DNA of 64,000 bases from Rostratula benghalensis (taxonomy: Eukaryota; Chordata; Aves; Charadriiformes; Rostratulidae), in contig VXAI01000019.1 in the NCBI GenBank assembly GCA_013399305.1, positions 4,647,657 through 4,711,656 on the forward strand, given 5' to 3'. The position numbers and the translations under genes were made by a program. This document shows, piece after piece, positions 50,101 to 60,600 of the stretch; within the stretch, counting starts at the first letter, position 1, and each line of letters starts with the position of its first letter. A model generated the notes under the pieces. That model was not told the origin of the DNA. It was given only the letters and a program-made list of their open reading frames with translations, and made no database searches.

Positions 50101-53100
50101 GCATCTCTTGAAAACACCTGGAGGTGACACTCAGAAATTGAGCACAGCTGATCCGGAACTCCTGAAGGAGAACACGGTACAGAGAAAGTTGGACGAGTGC
50201 ATTGGTCAATTTAATTTTAAATTACTTCATGCTGTGCCTGCATTAGAAGGGGAGAGTAAGACTTTTCATCTGTTCCTTAGTGCTTCCTTGGTACTTAATT
50301 GTGTCCCAGATAATTAATCCTCAAAGTATTCCCGTGAGATGGCCAAGGGAAATGTGGTAAAGCTACAGTCTCATGTCAGTGGGGAACATAACAACCCGCT
50401 GTTCCGGTGTCCTGTAGCCCTGTCTCTTGGGAATATGTTCTATATCTTCTTTACATCTGGAATATATGTTCTTAAGGACTGGCATACTATATAGAATAAA
50501 AGTGCCTCATACTTGTTTAGTATTGAAATAAGAACGTATTTATGAAAGAATTTGAATTTTTCATGGATAAAAATAATTTTGAATATATATTAGAAATAGA
50601 CAAAACCCACTTGGTTTGGAATGAGTGTTTTTCCAAGCTTAGAGTGCAATTAGTGTGAAATGCTCCTGGCTCCCTTAGCTTTAGGCACACAGAGGCAGGG
50701 TTAACCCTCTGCAGACTGGAGAGAATAGGCCTATGATAAGAGAAGCTATGCAGTAGTTCGTGTGAAAGTATTTTACATACTGAAATCCACTGGAATTCTT
50801 GAAAATCCTTCTGTAAAATCCAGTCCAGTGGTGTGATCACTGTGCTGTGATTCTGGAAAAAGAACCCTCGGTGAATGCAGCTGATGTTTCAGTCATGAAA
50901 AGCTGAAATATTTCTGTGTGTTCTGCCCGATTGCCATCTCTGAGTTTTAAATGAGGTAAGCTAGGCATTTGGGGGTTTTTTGATGTTTAATCTGCTTTTT
51001 GTATCCCAGAAGGCTCTGAATACTACACAAACCCCAGCCAAAAGGAAGCAGCAGCCTTCAGAGGCCACATCGGAGCACACGTCAGAGAGCAAGTTGGACC
51101 CTTCTGGTAAAGTAGACTTTTCAGAATCCCCATACAGCTTCTCATTCAAGATGAGCTTTTCCATAACTCAGTCTGGGGGTTTTTTTACCACTTCTGATAG
51201 GTAGCAGCATACTGCTTGTAGAAGTTGAAGGTTTTAGTTTCAGGTTTGTTTTAAATGCCCGTTAGCAGCAGCTGAATTGAGGAGCTCCGATCCCCACAGT
51301 TTGCATCCCTGGACCTGCCTATGGCTCCCCTGGGTGGGCGAAGTGTGTGAATATCCCTGGCACACAGTTTTGGGGGAATTAGCTAATGATGCTCTGGCAA
51401 AGTTTAGAGAAACATATTTGTATGTAGCTCTTTTTTTTTTTTTTTTTTTTTTTTAAGCAGGCATGGTATTGATACAAAATGAATATAAATATAACTACTT
51501 GTGGTTCTTTGAGCCATGGGCTCAAGGACTTGGGCTAATAGTTTTTACAGTGCAAAGAGTTATATTTACAGTACACTGTCGAGTGTATCAGTGTAATAGA
51601 GTGTAATTTATTATTTTATTAAATAATTCATTGTTGTTGCTATTAAAATTTATTAGTGTAATAAATTCCTGGACTTGTTTGAAATTGTGAAGAACAAGAA
51701 ATAAGTTGTATATAATTGATCATCCAAATTCTAAAGTGTTCCCAGATAAGTCTTATCGTGGTTCCATCAAAGACAGATGAAATAATACGTATTTCCCTCT
51801 TGTCAGTGTTTTAATAATAAGAAGAAACTTGAGAACTTTGGTTATCTTAATGGTGAGCACAATACCTTTTCTATTATTTTCGAACCAGTACCTGAATTGC
51901 AGAGTATTTGTCTTGCCTCTTGTTTTCAGTGGCTAGCTCGTGCTCTGTAGAGGTTTGGTGTCCTAAACAGCTGAAGAGATCTCCCAGAGATATTACAGAG
52001 CTGGATGTTGTTCTGGCTGAATTTGAGAAGATAGCAGCAAATTACAGGTAAATATTCTGCTTTCTTATGACTGCACACCCAAAAGTTTTAAATCACCTGT
52101 GGTTTTGCTAATGGGCTGTCCTTTAGGGAATTGGTATTGCACACTTATGTTCTGATGTTATTTTAATGATATTTTTCCTTTGTCATCTTGAGGTGGTCTG
52201 CAGGAAATTGGTATTTTTCCAAACATGAGAATGACACATCTCAGCTGATGTTTCTCAGTGTCAAAATTAAGTTATTGCTAACACACAAAAGATGGACTGG
52301 TTAAAGCTGGGATTTATTCGTTACTCAAATGAATGCTTTTGAATGAGATTTCTCCTTTACTAAACCAAATGGGTTGTGTTTTGTCCCCCCAACTCCTTCA
52401 GACAAAGGATAGACTCAGATGTTTGCAGAAAAGCCATCAATTGCTTCTGTTCAGCTTTCAAGGACCAGATCACTGATCTGGTAAGTAGGCCGTAAATAAA
52501 ACCAGTTTTTGTGGTAGTGATTGTAGAGCTGTATATTATACTGTAGTCAAAATGCTTATTGTCCTTTACACAGTTATGACACTTTAGATTTTCTAATCTC
52601 TTCTCAGGATAAAACTGGAGACTTTAATTTTTATATGGTGTCTCAGTGACTGTGGTGTAGAGGGCTTTTTCAGGGAAAATCATCTTTTTTTAATAAACAG
52701 TTTGAACCGAATTGTAAAAAAAGCTCATTCACTTGGAAGACAGATTTCTCACTAATTACAACACATAAAATAAACTCAGAACTTTGTAAGAGTTGTGATA
52801 AGTACACTGGATAAGCACTGAAACTAGTTCTAAGCGATGGACAGCAGCTCTGGAGAGCAGCTCTGAGAAAAAAGACCCGGGAGTCCTGGTGGACAACAGG
52901 GTGCCCATGAGCCAGCAATGTGCCCCTGTGGCCAAGAAGGCCAATGGCATCCTGGGGGGCATCAGGAAGAGTGTGACCAGCAGGTGAAGGGAGGTCATCC
53001 TGCCCCTCTACTCTGCCCTGGTGAGGATCCATCTGGAGTCCTGTGTCCAGTTCTGGATTCCCAGGTTCAGGAAGGACGGGGAACTGCTGGAGAGGGGACA

Positions 53101-56100
53101 GCTGAGAGGGCTATGAAGATGATTAGGGTCTCTTTAGTCTGGAGAAAACCGAGGGGAGATCTGATCAACACCTCTAAATACTTACAGGGTGGGTGTCAAG
53201 GGGAGGGGATCAGTCTTTTCAGTGATGGCCAGTGAGAGGACAAGAGGAAACAGGCACAAACTTGTATGTAAGACGTTCCATCTAAACATGAGGAGGAACT
53301 TTTTCACTTTGAGGATGGCAGAGCCTGCCCAGAGAGGTGGTGGAGTCTCCTTATCTGGAGACATTCCAAACCCACCTGGATACATTCCTGTGGGACCTGC
53401 TTTAGCAGGACCTGCTTTGGCAGGGGGTTGGACTGGATGATCTCCAGAGGTCCATATCATTCTGTGATTCTGTGACAAGTTTTAAAATTACTAGATTTAT
53501 ACATTTTATATAAAGTTATATAGAAATTAGGCTAGGTAGTACTACACTGATCGGGACAAGGAGTATTACTTGCACTAACGGGTGCTAGATGACTGATTTT
53601 ATACACCAGTTTTCCCCTGGCCTGAGCAGAGATGCACAATACACCCATAATCTTCCTTCAGACCAGTGCTGGTAGTTTTTAAATAGCTTTTTATGTTATT
53701 CCAAAGTAATTCTTGCAACCATGTTTTCAGGAGGCTGCAGATGAAATCAAGATCTATATTCCATCTGTAATTGTTCTTTTCCTCTGTAGATAGCAGAGAT
53801 CCAGGAATTAAAGAACTTGAAGAAGAAAAATGCTAAGGTAAATACATAGATCATACAGCATACAGAGGTGGGCATTGAAATTTCTAGAAGTTGACTAGAA
53901 GAAATAAAAAATACACCAAAAAAAAAGAAAAAAAAAGGACTGTGCTACAGAATCAGCTGCACAAATAGAGGACAGGGACCAACCAGAGGTTTTTTTGGGA
54001 AAGGTCTGGGTAAAACTCCATACATATACTGCTATTCTGGTGTAAAGAGAAGGAATGCACATTGGGATGTGTAGATACTTCCATATATGAATTACTCCCT
54101 TTTTTTAATGAGCGCTGGCGAGGCCCTTGAAGGCCTGATGAAATGTTGAGAGCTGACCTCCAAGAAACGTAGGCGAGTGTAAAACCTGGGAGAGCAGAGA
54201 AGGTGGTGGTCTGTGAGGATGGACTTGGACTGTTTAATTGAGAGAAGTCCAAAGGAGCTGCGTTCCCTAAATAGGTGCAGAATTGTTGTTTGGAGGAAGG
54301 CAGTTCCTCTCTTCGTTCAGAGCAAGCAGTAACTTGCAGAAAATGCCAGAGGGGAGCATCAGGCAGGAGGAGGAAAAGGCAGGTGCTCTCATCAGGAGAG
54401 GGGGATGCCCTGCCGCAGAGATTGTAGGAAGCTTTCTGCCCAGATTAACCTCTTCTGCAAACCTTTCCATGACAAAATAGCTCTTAACAAGAAAAGTCAC
54501 CAGAAAGCTTATTCTGGGAGGTAACAATTAGTGTGGTGAAGTCTTGTTAATTTGCAGTGCTGTGGTAAACTGCTCTGTGTGTAAAATGAAAATGTGAACA
54601 CACGTCTGGCAGTCACAGCCTCAGTTAACCTTATTTTGCCTCTTACACTGTTGTTTAAAATCAGATTTGTTAAGTGTTAAATTTAAAATCTTTGATTCTT
54701 TTTTTTTTTTTTTAATTAGATGTTGTGTGAAGTAAAGCTTATTTGTGCTTAGTTACAGCAGTTGTACTGAATGTACATTCATTTTAGTCTGAATTTTTAA
54801 AACAAAGCAGAACTTGGAGATGGTCCTGTTGGGAGTTCAAAAATGTCACAAACTCCTTTCACTTGTAAACCCAGTGTTCCTTAAGAGAATTTTGGATGGA
54901 GATGAGAGTTTAACACTTTAAAGAACTAAAAGCACTTTAAAATGTCTAAAACATGAATTCCAAATACAGCAGTCTACGCTGTGTCTACGAGGTCTGGTGT
55001 CTTGGCTCAGAGCCAGAAGCCTAAAACCTTAGAAAAAGCTGGTGAAATGTGAGGTGTTTTTTGCCTTTGGAGTTAGAGAAGCGTTTCAGAGACTTTCCTC
55101 ACTATTCATTCCAGGTAACAGCAGACATCACAAAGAAAAGGCAGCGACTGTTGCAGCTCAGGGAAGAGCTAATTGGGTACGTTGCTAATGATGCACAATA
55201 ATTGCATGAAGTGGTGACTTCAGGAGACGTTAAAATGACTCTTTTTTTTTTTTTTTTTTTGTCCTTTCATTTTAGTTCATTGTATTTTGATGAAATTGTA
55301 CTTCTTTATTGCTTTACTGGTTTTACAGGATAAGGTCTCTGGTCTATGTTTGGGCTGTTTAGATAGTCATTCTTGTAAGTTTGGGGTAACAGGGATGGTA
55401 TTTTGCACCATACACTCCTAAGAAAAACGCTTCTTAACGTTCCAGTTGGAATTGCAAAGGGGATGAATCCTAAATTTGTGAAGATAATACAAAGGGCTTT
55501 TTTTAGTTTTGAAGTGGAAGAATGTATTTCATTCACTTCTGCAGTTTGGCAGGGAAGCCTCTGAGCACGTGATTTCTTTCCATCTCACGTGGCCACACAA
55601 TTCCCCTTATCTCACCTGGCACTGATCTTAAGTATCGATGAGATACAACACAGAAATTTTTGGCTCTCCAAGGGCTCTTTGGAAGGGCCCTTGGACTTCC
55701 CCGAATCCAAGCTGTGTACAACAGACATGCTTTTCCTCGAGTCTTTTTCGGGGGAAATAGATTCATTGTTCCTCATGAAATGAGCTAAAAGTGCAGATAC
55801 AATCATCAAAGCCTTGACCTTTTTCAGAGCTGAGCCACAACTGACCCAGCTGCAAAGAGAATACGCCGAGGCGCAGGAGAGGAAATCTTCCTTGAGGCAG
55901 GCAACAGAATTAATTACTGACTTAAAGGAGCTACAGCAAGACTGCTTGAATTACAGAGCGGAAAACCCAGAGGAAAAAGTGGTAGTAAGTACCTATTTTG
56001 TGGGTGTTTCTGAACTGTTCTCAATCAGCCCCCACCCCTTTTTTATTTCCTGGACCGGTGGGCATTTCTATTCATGTTTAACTTAGATTGAATAGCAGTA

Positions 56101-56696
56101 TTTTTGTTAATTGTCCTTGTTGCTGTAACTACAGTATCTCACTCTCTTTTTGGGTCTCGTGTTAGGAACTGCCATATTTCAGAGGGGATTCTGCCCCCTT
56201 GCTGTTTAGGTCCATGAATTGAAAGGAAGTAGAAGGCTGTCCTCAGGCCTAGGATTTTTTTCATAGAAGTTGAAGAGAGATTAGTAGTGAGAAACAAGTA
56301 ATTGGTTTATTTTGTTCAGAGGTGGTGGGGAAAGCTCTGGTATTTCCCCTTAGGTGGGGTGGTGAATGCACAGGTTCTGTTCCTGCATTTCTCCCAGCTG
56401 TAAGGAAACCCCACCATCGCAGAAGACTTCACTTTTAAAAATCAGACTGCATCATTTCAGATAGAGGAAATGTAAATACAGATACGTAAGTGATATTTTT
56501 TTTTTTTTCCTTCCAAGAATTAAAATGTTGCCTTGTCATTTTATTTTCTTTACAACAGTATGGAACTTCCAGCCTCCCTGCTCTACTGGTGGAGTCACGG
56601 AGAATTCTCGGAGCAGAAAGACACTTCCAGAACATTAATACGAAATTGGAAAAGGCTCTGGCTGCACAAAAAGTGAAGTTACCAGAGGAACATTAA
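47093..56696 (+). CDS. CENPU: CENPU, centromere protein U (11 coding exons)
   Basis: CENP-U (CENP-50, MLF1IP/PBIP1) belongs to the CENP-O/P/Q/R/U group of the constitutive centromere-associated network at the inner kinetochore. It recruits Plk1. Eleven coding exons join in phase to 352 codons plus TAA, shorter than the 418 residues of human. Visible parts: a lysine-rich N-terminus (SSKKKKK); a polo-box docking motif DHPLHST at residues 57-63; basic low-complexity segments to about 150; the conserved [20 protein letters not shown] from about 159; then a long charged helical and coiled-coil region (about 175-305); and the conserved tail [20 protein letters not shown]. The start ATG (47093) was chosen because the upstream ATG at 47080 is out of frame and stops. 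The middle exons (50092-51106) are the least certain. Confidence 0.93.
47864..47981 (+). CDS. CENPU: CENPU coding exon 2
   Basis: Acceptor CATGCAG, donor GTGAGT. Encodes [20 protein letters not shown] through ESDDSF. 118 bp, leaves one base for the split Asp of the polo-box motif. Confidence 0.92.
49088..49193 (+). CDS. CENPU: CENPU coding exon 3 (Plk1-docking motif)
   Basis: Acceptor CTTTGCAG. Encodes (D)[16 protein letters not shown] through PRKNAER. The donor needed for frame continuity is GTCTGG at 49194, which is weak. A GTGAAA five bases further on would break the frame. Confidence 0.85.
50092..50176 (+). CDS. CENPU: CENPU coding exon 4
   Basis: Acceptor TTTTCCTAG. Encodes [20 protein letters not shown] and PELLKENT. 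I end it at the donor GTACAG (50177) because this keeps phase 0 into the next exon. The stronger donor GTAAGA at 50256 would extend it and shift frame. Confidence 0.65.
51010..51106 (+). CDS. CENPU: CENPU coding exon 5
   Basis: Acceptor TATCCCAG, donor GTAAAG. Encodes [20 protein letters not shown] through SKLDPS, polar and basic. This middle region is poorly conserved in the family. Confidence 0.8.
51431..51454. repeat. T24 homopolymer
   Basis: Twenty-four consecutive T in a CENPU intron. It is not adjacent to a CR1. Length in any individual is likely variable. Confidence 0.9.
51930..52047 (+). CDS. CENPU: CENPU coding exon 6 (conserved WCP block)
   Basis: Acceptor TGTTTTCAG, donor GTAAAT. 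Encodes [20 protein letters not shown] through [10 protein letters not shown]. The WCP and [11 protein letters not shown] segments match the human CENPU block IWCPEGMK..ELNIVLPEFEK. Confidence 0.95.
52402..52480 (+). CDS. CENPU: CENPU coding exon 7
   Basis: Acceptor CTCCTTCAG, donor GTAAGT. Encodes (R)[18 protein letters not shown] through KDQITDL, matching the QQRIESKVCKAAI block of human CENPU. Confidence 0.94.
52836..53476 (+). repeat. CR1 LINE, longest copy in the window
   Basis: About 640 bp, forward. It includes the TGGTGGACAACAGGGTGCCC and AATGGCATCCTGGGGGGCAT blocks of the ORF2 3' region, the GGAGACATTCCAAACCCACC block and the terminus ATTCTGTGATTCTGTGA. Same subfamily as the reverse copy at 40312-40738. 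The ORF2 remnant is broken by stops and frameshifts. Confidence 0.94.
53790..53837 (+). CDS. CENPU: CENPU coding exon 8
   Basis: Acceptor CCTCTGTAG, donor GTAAAT. 16 codons, [16 protein letters not shown], heptad-like coiled coil, matching LTNLKRKNAK in human. Confidence 0.94.
55115..55176 (+). CDS. CENPU: CENPU coding exon 9
   Basis: Acceptor CATTCCAG, donor GTACGT. Encodes [20 protein letters not shown], coiled coil, and leaves two bases. Confidence 0.94.
55828..55984 (+). CDS. CENPU: CENPU coding exon 10
   Basis: Acceptor TTTTTCAG. Encodes [20 protein letters not shown] through NPEEKVV. The end is set at the strong donor GTAAGT (55985). An overlapping GTAGTA three bases earlier would delete one Val. 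Confidence 0.9.
56559..56696 (+). CDS. CENPU: CENPU last coding exon
   Basis: Acceptor TACAACAG. 45 codons, [20 protein letters not shown] through VKLPEEH, then TAA. SSLPALL and [13 protein letters not shown] match the conserved CENPU C-terminus. Confidence 0.96.
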   Translation, partial: YGTSSLPALLVESRRILGAERHFQNINTKLEKALAAQKVKLPEEH

Positions 56697-57070
56697 GTCA
56701 TTCTAACAGATTTATTGATATTCACTAGAAACAATTATTAGAACAGGCAGTGCTTAAAGCTTGTTTAATTATTGTTGCTGTATTTTGCTTCAGTGTTTAA
56801 AAGTCCGTGACTTCATCAGAGACTGTGTCCTGTTGTCAAATAGAATGTCAGTGAATTTAATGAAATAGCAATTCCAGGTAACGTAGTAAAATATTTCTGT
56901 GCTCTGTTGACAGCACTGGGGTTTAATCTTGGGCTATTCAAGTAATGTGGTCTTGAAAGCAATATATACTTTTAAAAGAGAATCCATAGACAGTGGTTGA
57001 ACTATTGATAGATAAATATATTTTATTAAATTTGTATCTGAAATAAAAAATTTCCTTCTGTTTCTGGAAG
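56697..57070 (+). terminator. CENPU: CENPU 3'UTR and poly(A) signal
   Basis: The CENPU stop is at 56694-56696. AATAAA at 57042-57047 is followed by T/GT-rich sequence (TTTCCTTCTGTTTCTGG), a typical downstream element, so cleavage near 57060-57070 is likely. An ATTAAA at 57025-57030 is a second candidate. Confidence 0.7.
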
Positions 57071-57376
57071 TAAAGCAATCTATTTTACTTGGCAGACATA
57101 CAGCTAAGAAAACAGAAACCATAGAGAAATGAGGGTTAAAAGTGCTAAACCTGGAGCAGCATTTGCGAGTTCTCAGTCCAGTACCCTTCAGCCCCATGTA
57201 ATCCTCCACCATCTCCTCCCGCTTGTTGAAGATCATCCAGTTGTGAGGAGACTTGTTGCTCGGCTGTCTTCCAGCTCTGGAAGAGCATTTTCAGCCTGTG
57301 TGGAAGTGCCTTTGGCAGAAGGCCGGCGAGAGGCACCTTGTGTGAAAGCAGGTTTCGTCGCTGGCTGGGTCTGTGC
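57000..57376 (-). terminator. PRIMPOL: PRIMPOL 3'UTR and poly(A) signal
   Basis: On the - strand, sequence after the PRIMPOL stop (57379-57377) reaches AATAAA at 57027-57022, giving a 3'UTR of about 350-380 bases. This overlaps the end of the CENPU 3'UTR on the opposite strand. Confidence 0.65.
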
Positions 57377-57676
57377 TCAGCTCCTGCCTCCAGAGCAAGG
57401 GTCCTGCTGCCCTAGAGCTTCCAGAAGAACTTCATCGGGAATTTCTTCGGTGGCTTCGTTCAGACTTTGATCTGCAGCTTCAGCTAGTTCCACATCGTCT
57501 GTGGCTTCTAGGAGACAGGCATCATCGCTTGCGTTGTCCCACTCACTGTCTGAGTGGGAAGGAAGGAAGCTTTGCTCTAGAGAAACTGAGCTTTCTGACA
57601 AGTCTAACCCCTTAGAGTGTGGTTCTGCTGTCTCTGCTGTGTTCCCTCTTTCATCCATTGGTGCACACTCTTCTTC
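57377..57676 (-). CDS. PRIMPOL: PRIMPOL last exon (RPA-binding motifs)
   Basis: Acceptor TTTCTGAAAG. 99 codons plus TGA, from EEECAPMDERGNT through the acidic RPA-binding motif A (DDACLLEATDDVELAEA) and motif B (EEIPDEVLLEAL), then a short tail GQQDPCSGGRS. A CR1 begins about 27 bp before the acceptor. Confidence 0.94.
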   Translation of the reverse strand, partial: EEECAPMDERGNTAETAEPHSKGLDLSESSVSLEQSFLPSHSDSEWDNASDDACLLEATDDVELAEAADQSLNEATEEIPDEVLLEALGQQDPCSGGRS

Positions 57677-60600
57677 CTTTCAGAAATAACAACACTGTTT
57701 ATTCCACTCTTAAACTGAAAAAGGGGAGATCTAGATGATGTAACAGGAAGAAATCCTTTGCTGTGAGGGTGATGAGAGCCTGGCCCAGGTTGCCCAGAGA
57801 AGCTGTGGCTGCCCCATCCCTGGAGGGGTTCAAGGCCAGGCTGGATGGGGCTTTGAGCAGCCTGGTCTGGTGGGAGGTGTCCCTGATTGCTCTGATCTCC
57901 AAGTCTGACACTGGTATCGTCACCCATAATGGATGCTATAGATGATGTAGATGCTATACAAGATGCTACAGGGAGCTGGCCAATGACACTGGTTCATTTA
58001 TAGCCACATTACCCCACGGAAGCCTATTTTAACAGAATAGAAACTTGCTGTTTTTCTAGGAAACTCCATGTAGTCTGTCCTACGCAGCTTCTTAAAAGAA
58101 TACAAGGTAAAACTGATTTTTGTGTCTGTTTAAAGATACTTTTAAAAAATGCATCTAAATTACACTTTCTATGAAATAAGCAGACCATCGATAGCTATTA
58201 GTGTTAAGTAGAGCTTAATGGGCCATTCTCTAATACGACATTTTAAAGTGTAAATTTAAAATGTGCAAAGATGCCAACTCTTATTGCTTGCTCAGTGGAA
58301 AAAAACTACTATGGTCAGGGCTTAGAGTCTTGGTGCAGTATCATGTTGGTTTGGCTATTCTGCCTGTGGGTAAAAAGAACTGCTTTCATACACCAAAAAA
58401 AGCAGTTTCAAATTTGAGGGTCACTGATTTAGATGTGCCTCTGACTGGAGTGTTCCAGGATTGCTGCTTTTTTATTTTATTTTTTTTTTGTGCTAGATCT
58501 GCTGCTGGAGAACTCATAAATTACTATTCGGAGGTGCCACCCTCACAGCTTTACTCACGAGAACTTCAGCGTGCATGGACAGGACCAAAACCTACCTCTT
58601 TGAAAAGAAAAGGGAGACAGAGCCGAGGTGGTAACGCAAAACCTAGATCAAATACACAGCATTAAGTAAAGTTAACACTCCAAAAAGCATTAAGCACGAT
58701 GGCTTGGAAATGGCAGAACACATACTTTGTGATTTGAAGTTTTGTTCTCTGCAGACGGGATCGTGACACTTTTGGTACCAGACTTCCTTCTTTAGGTCTA
58801 CCAGAATCCTAAGAAAGGAATAATTGATGTGCTGTTATTAAAACCTAAATGAAGTGAATGGGTACAGTGGGAAACTGACACTAAATGAACATACTTCTTA
58901 CAGGCTGCCAATAAAATTCAAGTTTCTTCAGTTTTAAAAAATCCATTTCTTTTTCAAATGTCAGTCTTAAGTCTTAAATGAAATTTCGTTTAACTTCATT
59001 ACATTAATGTCTTCTTTCATTATCCAAGCATAAAGTCAGATTAGTACATGGGGCCTGAACTAGAGATAAGATTTTGTTGCTGCTGCTGTTACAGATAATT
59101 TCATTATTAAAAAAAAAAAACCAAAACAACCAGATAAAAATCACTGTTTCCTGTCAACTGATCAGACAAGCCAGCTTTTTCCAGCTGGGCTTCAGAAACA
59201 AATTTGAGCCCAGTGGCTGTGGTGTTATATATATGTATTTTTCTCAAAACCCAAATTCCTTATCTCTCAGTTATTTTAAATATTATATAGAATTATTTTT
59301 AAGTTAAAACATTTCTACTAATGGCATACTGCAATTCTAATGCCCAGACTTATCATCACTGATTTTGCTAAAATTGTATGAGCTCTGAATCCTTGCAGAG
59401 TCACTGGCAAAACTCATCTCAACTGAAGTGGTGGCAGGAGCTACCTTTGTCTTTTGAATGACATAAAAATGCAATTTAAGGTGTGCTGTAAATTAATTTA
59501 AGACTGATCTGTTTTCTTTAGCTTATTTCTGATTGAGCAGAGGAGCCTCAAAGCACAGTTCCACTCAACAGCTTTGCCATACTCTGACTTGTACATCGCT
59601 GGTATCTTTAGGTGAGATTTTAAATAGCGTGAAGATGACTTCATAGAAATACAAGTTCAGTCATCACAAAGCCTATTTGGGAGGAAAAAAAAGTGTTGGT
59701 TTTTTTGTATTGTTTTTTTTTTTTAAGGTATTCCTACAGAGCAAGATAGCAGAATTTTTTAATAGGTGCTGATTCTATCCATATAGAATAACAGTTGAAC
59801 AGGAAAATAAGTATTTTAAAGTGGATAACCCAAGGACATACATTATGTTGTTACTTTTGTGAGCTCTTCCAATATTTTCACACCAACGGTAACCAGAAAT
59901 ATCATATACAAGTATTTCTTCCAGAGAGAAATAATTCCATCGCCGTATCCCTGGGGGGAAAAAAAAAACACCAAAGCCACAGAATTAATTAAATCTTTTA
60001 AAACACTGCTGTGGAATACTCATTTGTAAATAGTGAAGTGGTCTTTACCTCCTTGCACCCCATCTTTATTGACCAGAGAACGAACAAAATGATCAATTTC
60101 TGGATACGGTGAATCCTGATAACCTTCCATGGGATCTGTGAAAACAAAGACCACCGCTAAGCACCGTTACCAGGTTATTCACTGGGATAGGTAATTAATT
60201 GTTCCACAGAGCATAGCCACAAACCATGCCTGAATCACACCAAACCCTTCAATAAAACCAGGGGGAAACCCAGGGTTCCTTTCCCATCCGTCTTTAAACC
60301 TCATGGGACAGCCCTGGGGGTGGGAGGGGAGGGCAGGTGACATTCAGGTCACTTCTCCTAGAGGTTATCGGGGGTGTCAGTCACAGCACCTCGAATTTAA
60401 GAGTATTTTTTGGTTTGGTTTTTTTTTTTCTTTTAGCACAGAGTGGAAAAGGCTCGAGGTACCTCTACTGCTTCTGGTAGTTTCCCTGTTTAAAATTGCA
60501 GATGTTCTTCGCTCTTCCTCGGGACAGCCAGATGACAGAACTTTTGTGTCATCCCTCATTCTGAAGAAAAGAGGAAACGAAAGGAAACTGTGATTCTTAC

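Larger units (their letters stand above)
47144..56558 (+). other. CENPU: CENPU introns
   Basis: The ten introns between coding exons are AT-rich and contain one recognised interspersed repeat (CR1 at 52836-53476). They also hold long T-runs at 51431-51454, 54699-54714 and 55242-55260, and a GGG-T tract at 50013-50043. I saw no further genes or additional exons. Confidence 0.75.

Noticed and set aside
52670..53478. Open frames of 80-120 codons on both strands
   Set aside because: They fall within the CR1 at 52836-53476 or run through its edge and reflect broken CR1 sequence.
57129..57689. Three + strand open frames of 60-113 codons downstream of CENPU
   Set aside because: They are antisense to the PRIMPOL last exon and its 3'UTR, where the - strand frame has clear family match.
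58498..58665. Open + strand frame after a CTAG acceptor-like site, ending in TAA, that looks like a terminal exon (begins SAAGELINYYSE)
   Set aside because: Its - strand complement contains a PRIMPOL exon (58596-58642) with correct phase and family match. The + strand frame has no recognisable homology or upstream partner.
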